A stretch of 64,000 bases of DNA, from assembly GCF_028198165.1 (NCBI RefSeq), contig NZ_CP116339.1, positions 682,001-746,000 of the forward strand, given 5' to 3'. This stretch comes from Pseudoxanthomonas sp. JBR18. Its GTDB lineage: Bacteria > Pseudomonadota > Gammaproteobacteria > Xanthomonadales > Xanthomonadaceae. Shown here piece after piece: positions 61,179 through 64,000 of the stretch (positions within the stretch are counted from its first letter, which is position 1; every line of letters starts with the position of its first letter). Below the pieces are notes generated by a model. That model had not been told where the DNA came from. It did no database searches and saw only the letters and a list, made by a program, of their open reading frames with translations. The position numbers and the translations under genes were made by a program.

Positions 61179-62129
61179 ATGACCGCAGCGCTTACCTGGA
61201 CCCTGACCGACGGCGCCGCCGGCAACGTGCGTCAGGCCGAGGCGCTGGCGCGGGCGCTGCACCGGTCGGCGCGCGCTTGCACGCTGCTCGCGCGCGCGCC
61301 CTGGAAGCAGGTGGCCCCGCGCTGGCTACCCGGAACGGGCCAGGCTTTCGGCCCCGATTTCGCCGCCGCGTTGGCGCAGCCGCCGGAGCTGGCGATCGGC
61401 TGCGGTCGACAGGCCGCGCTGGCCACCCGCCTGCTGCGCGCGCGGGGGGCGCTGGCAGTGCAGATCCTGGACCCACGCATTGCCTCGCGGCACTGGGACC
61501 TGGTGATCGCCCCCGAACACGACCGCCTGCGCGGCACCAACGTGCTCTCCCTGCTCGGTAGCCTCAACCCGGTGGACGAGGCCTGGCTGGCTTGGGCCCG
61601 GCAGGCGTTTGTCGGGCTGGGCGCCCTGCCCGGCCCGCGCATCGCCGTGCTGGTCGGCGGGCCGACGCCCCAGGCCGCCCTGACCCTGCAGGACATCGAG
61701 GCGATGCTCGCGCCGGTCGACGCCAAGGCCCGCGCCACCGGTGGGACCGTCCTGGTCACCACCTCACGCCGCACCCCGCCTGTGATCATCGACGCGCTGC
61801 GCCGTCGCTACGCCGCAGGCCCGCACCAGGTTTGGGGCGGCGAACAGGATGGGCCCAATCCCTATGCCGGACTGCTGGCCTGGGCCGATGCGATCGTGTG
61901 CACGCCCGACTCGGTCAACATGCTCTCCGAAGCCTGCGCCACCCAGGCGCCGGTGTACGTCCATGCACCGCAACGGGCGCGGGGACGGTTGGCGCGTTTC
62001 CTCGGCCAGTTGCGCGAACTGCGGCGCATCGCGCCGCTGGCGGATGGATTGCCGCCGTTCGCCGTGGTCCCGCTGCGCGAGACCGCCCGCATCGCCGCCG
62101 AGGTCCGCAGCCGACTGTCCCTGGCATGA
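61179..62129 (+). CDS. ELM1/GtrOC1 family putative glycosyltransferase
   Basis: 316 aa of the ELM1/GtrOC1 (DUF1022) family, fold related to GT-B glycosyltransferases. Landmarks: TDGAAGNVRQAEALARAL at the start, APEHDRLRGTNVL, VLVGGPT and TPDSVNMLSEACATQAPVYVHA near the end. Family members include plant mitochondrial-fission ELM1 and bacterial LPS-linked proteins. The acceptor is unknown. ATG at 61179 is preferred to the TTG at 61167. Confidence 0.82.
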   Translation: MTAALTWTLTDGAAGNVRQAEALARALHRSARACTLLARAPWKQVAPRWLPGTGQAFGPDFAAALAQPPELAIGCGRQAALATRLLRARGALAVQILDPRIASRHWDLVIAPEHDRLRGTNVLSLLGSLNPVDEAWLAWARQAFVGLGALPGPRIAVLVGGPTPQAALTLQDIEAMLAPVDAKARATGGTVLVTTSRRTPPVIIDALRRRYAAGPHQVWGGEQDGPNPYAGLLAWADAIVCTPDSVNMLSEACATQAPVYVHAPQRARGRLARFLGQLRELRRIAPLADGLPPFAVVPLRETARIAAEVRSRLSLA

Positions 62130-62154
62130 CAGCCTCTCTGCCCGCGCGCACGCG

Positions 62155-64000
62155 CTAGGCGGGCTCCTCCTTGCCAGCGGCGAACACCAGACCACCGGCC
62201 AGGCAGGCTTCGCGCACGGTCGCGCGGGCGGCCTCCAGCGTCGGCGTCGGACTGGTCAGGCGCGGACGCCGATCCAGCGTGCAGGCCAGGCTGGCCGCCA
62301 GCAGGGTCGCGTGCGCGTCCAGCAGGGATGACGGCACCTTCAACAAACCGGCCTCGGCCAGCGCACGGATCAGATCGCGCGTATTGTGCGGGGACAGCAG
62401 CGCCGGCGCGTGGGCGGCGTGTTCAAGCACCAGCGCCTGCAGCAGGAACTCCAGGTCGACCAGTCCGCCCGCGCCCTGCTTGAGGTCGAAGCGCGCCGGC
62501 GTGCTGCGGTCCAGCTCCGCGCGCATGCGGCCGCGCATGTGCACGACGTCTTCGCGCAGAACGGCCGGGTCGCGCGTCCGGCCCAGGGTTTCGGCGCGGA
62601 TCGCCGCGAACGCCTCCAGCAGCGCCGCATCACCCGCAATCCCGCGCGCGCGCGCCAGCGCCTGGTGCTCCCAGGTCCAGGCCCGCTTGCGCTGGTAGTC
62701 GGCGTAGCTGTCCAGCGTGCTGACCAGCAGGCCCTTGGCGCCGTCCGGGCGCAGGCGCACGTCCACCGCGTACAGGCGTCCGGCGCCGGTCATCGTCTCC
62801 AGCAGGGACACCACCTTCTGCGCCAGGCGCAGGTGCCAGCGCGCGGCATCCAGGCTGCGCGGGCCTTGGGACTGCGCCCCGGCCGGCGCGCGGAACAGGA
62901 ACACCAGGTCTAGGTCCGAGCCAAAGCCCATCTCCTCACCGCCCAGGCTGCCGTAGCCGAGCAGCGCGAACTCGCCCCCGGCCACCGTGCCGTGCGCCTG
63001 GGCCACCGCGGCACGCGCCATGTCCAAGATCACCGTGCAGACCGCATCGGCCAGCCACGCCAGCTGGCGTGCCGAATCCTGCGGCGGCTGGCGCGCATCC
63101 AGCGCCGCCAGCGCGATGCGAAAGCCAAAGGCCAAGCGCACCTCGTTGAGTCGGCGCAGGGCGCGCTCGGGATCGGGTTCGGCCAAGGTCGCGGTGCACG
63201 CCGCCCGCATCGCCGCCCGGTCCGGAAGCGGACCGGCGGCACGCGCATCCAGCAGTTCGTCCAGCAATAGCGGGTACTGGGCCACGCGCTCGGCCAGCCA
63301 CGCGCTGCGCGCGACCACATCGACCAGCCGCGCCAATGCCGCCGGCACTTCATCCAGCAACGCCAGATAGCTGGTGCGCCGCAGGATCGACTGCAGCAGC
63401 GCCAGGCAGCGCTGCAGCGCGGCATCGGGCTGGTCGGACGCCGCGGCGGCCTGCAGCATGGCCGGCAGCACGCGGTCCAGGCGCGCGCGGGCACTGTCCG
63501 ACAGCTGGGCCACGCCGGGCGCCTTGAGGAAATCCTGCAGGCGCGAAGCCGACTGCGCGGCATCGGCGAAGCCGACTTCGGCTAGCGCTTCAGGCGCCTG
63601 GTCACTGTCGAGCATGCGCTGGTAAGGCGCCAGCGCAGGGGTTTCCTGCGCGTCCTCCGGGGCCGCCATCAGCGGGGCGAACGCCGCGCTGACCACGTCG
63701 CGCTGCGCGGCAAGCGCCTCGCGCAGGGCGGTGGCGTCCGCGTATCCGAGCGAGACGGCGATGCGATGCGCGTCGGTGGGATCCTCGGGCAAGGTGTGGG
63801 TCTGCGCATCACGCAGCATCTGCAGGCGGTTCTCCAGCACTCGCAGGAAGCGATACGCCGCGCGCAGCCGCGCGGCCACCTCCGGCGCCAGGATCCTCGC
63901 CTGCACCAGCGCGTCCAGGGCCGCGCGCAGGCCGCGCCGGCGCAGGCGCGCGTCGCGCCCGCCATGCACCAGCTGCAGCGCCTGGGCCAGGAATTCGATC
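62155..64000 (-). CDS. glnE: Glutamine synthetase adenylyltransferase/deadenylase, C-terminal part
   Basis: The gene runs off the right edge; about 615 of roughly 940 residues lie here. GlnE adenylylates and de-adenylylates glutamine synthetase in response to GlnB and glutamine. The visible part starts within the N-terminal deadenylylase domain ([15 protein letters not shown], as in the family's R-E-I-E-F motif) and includes the C-terminal adenylyltransferase domain with [21 protein letters not shown] in two parts, whose G-S-D-x-D is the nucleotidyltransferase catalytic motif. The stop is at 62155. Confidence 0.93.
   Translation of the reverse strand, partial: IEFLAQALQLVHGGRDARLRRRGLRAALDALVQARILAPEVAARLRAAYRFLRVLENRLQMLRDAQTHTLPEDPTDAHRIAVSLGYADATALREALAAQRDVVSAAFAPLMAAPEDAQETPALAPYQRMLDSDQAPEALAEVGFADAAQSASRLQDFLKAPGVAQLSDSARARLDRVLPAMLQAAAASDQPDAALQRCLALLQSILRRTSYLALLDEVPAALARLVDVVARSAWLAERVAQYPLLLDELLDARAAGPLPDRAAMRAACTATLAEPDPERALRRLNEVRLAFGFRIALAALDARQPPQDSARQLAWLADAVCTVILDMARAAVAQAHGTVAGGEFALLGYGSLGGEEMGFGSDLDLVFLFRAPAGAQSQGPRSLDAARWHLRLAQKVVSLLETMTGAGRLYAVDVRLRPDGAKGLLVSTLDSYADYQRKRAWTWEHQALARARGIAGDAALLEAFAAIRAETLGRTRDPAVLREDVVHMRGRMRAELDRSTPARFDLKQGAGGLVDLEFLLQALVLEHAAHAPALLSPHNTRDLIRALAEAGLLKVPSSLLDAHATLLAASLACTLDRRPRLTSPTPTLEAARATVREACLAGGLVFAAGKEEPA

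Noticed and set aside
1..64000. CRISPR arrays, tRNA or rRNA genes, insertion sequences, prophage or attachment sites
   Set aside because: No regularly spaced short repeats, no cloverleaf-like RNA genes, and no transposase, integrase or phage genes were seen. The only interspersed repeats are the REP-like units at 59.4-59.6 kb.

Overview
The window is high-GC gammaproteobacterial DNA, most likely from the Xanthomonadaceae (Pseudoxanthomonas, Stenotrophomonas, Lysobacter or a relative). This rests on the cysJIH/cysG/cysK/cysB sulfur genes, a Nudix-ThiE fusion, an AlgZ/AlgR-type pair beside hemC, rubredoxin-thiE near hemL, four TonB-dependent receptors, and glnE at the right edge. Nearly all the DNA is coding. 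I see no tRNA, rRNA, CRISPR array, prophage or insertion sequence.

Layout. 1-5.4 kb: a TauE/SafE permease divergent from cysJ-cysI-cysH (sulfite reductase and PAPS reductase). 5.4-8.1 kb: a small exported protein, an AMP-forming acyl-CoA synthetase and a small zinc-ribbon membrane protein. 8.1-12.7 kb (minus strand): DUF2946 protein, TonB receptor, PepSY membrane protein and PCuAC chaperone, which look like a copper-acquisition operon. 12.8-16.2 kb: a GAF histidine kinase and a soluble triple-PAS chemoreceptor. 16.5-20.1 kb: cysB divergent from cysG-cysK, with a perfect dyad in the shared promoter. 20.1-29.9 kb (minus strand): a purine-scavenging locus (AzgA-type permease, exported adenosine deaminase, exported nucleoside hydrolase, two exported NUP-family proteins around a TonB receptor, and a GDPD phosphodiesterase). 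An exported class II cyclic-nucleotide phosphodiesterase lies just upstream. 31.3-41.2 kb: housekeeping genes (coaE, Nudix-ThiE fusion, WYL regulator, lipoprotein, DUF481 protein, two small membrane methyltransferases, hemC, LytTR regulator with its kinase, esterase, rubredoxin, thiE).

41.3-57.6 kb is the most unusual part. An Oar-like TonB receptor and a periplasmic M19 dipeptidase separate thiE from hemL, which are neighbours in other gammaproteobacteria. After hemL come a MalT-like (LAL) LuxR regulator and a minus-strand operon: TonB receptor, Tat-exported FAD amine oxidase, exported c-type cytochrome, exported RidA and Tat-exported PLP aminotransferase. I read this operon as a periplasmic amine or amino-acid oxidation pathway. 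Both TonB receptors have the same upstream architecture: two GGGTAGGTG repeats exactly 19 bp apart, resembling MalT boxes, with a TAGC at the same offset towards the gene. The LAL regulator gene lies between them and is the obvious candidate to control both. The Oar-like receptor also has an intrinsic terminator in its own leader with a competing hairpin, and a second U-tract terminator stands 16 nt before the dipeptidase start. Both suggest attenuation or graded read-through.

57.6-64 kb: a HAD phosphatase overlapping a cystathionine gamma-synthase-type gene, a cluster of REP-like palindromes, YceI, a RutE-type nitroreductase, an ELM1-family gene, and the C-terminal part of glnE running off the edge.
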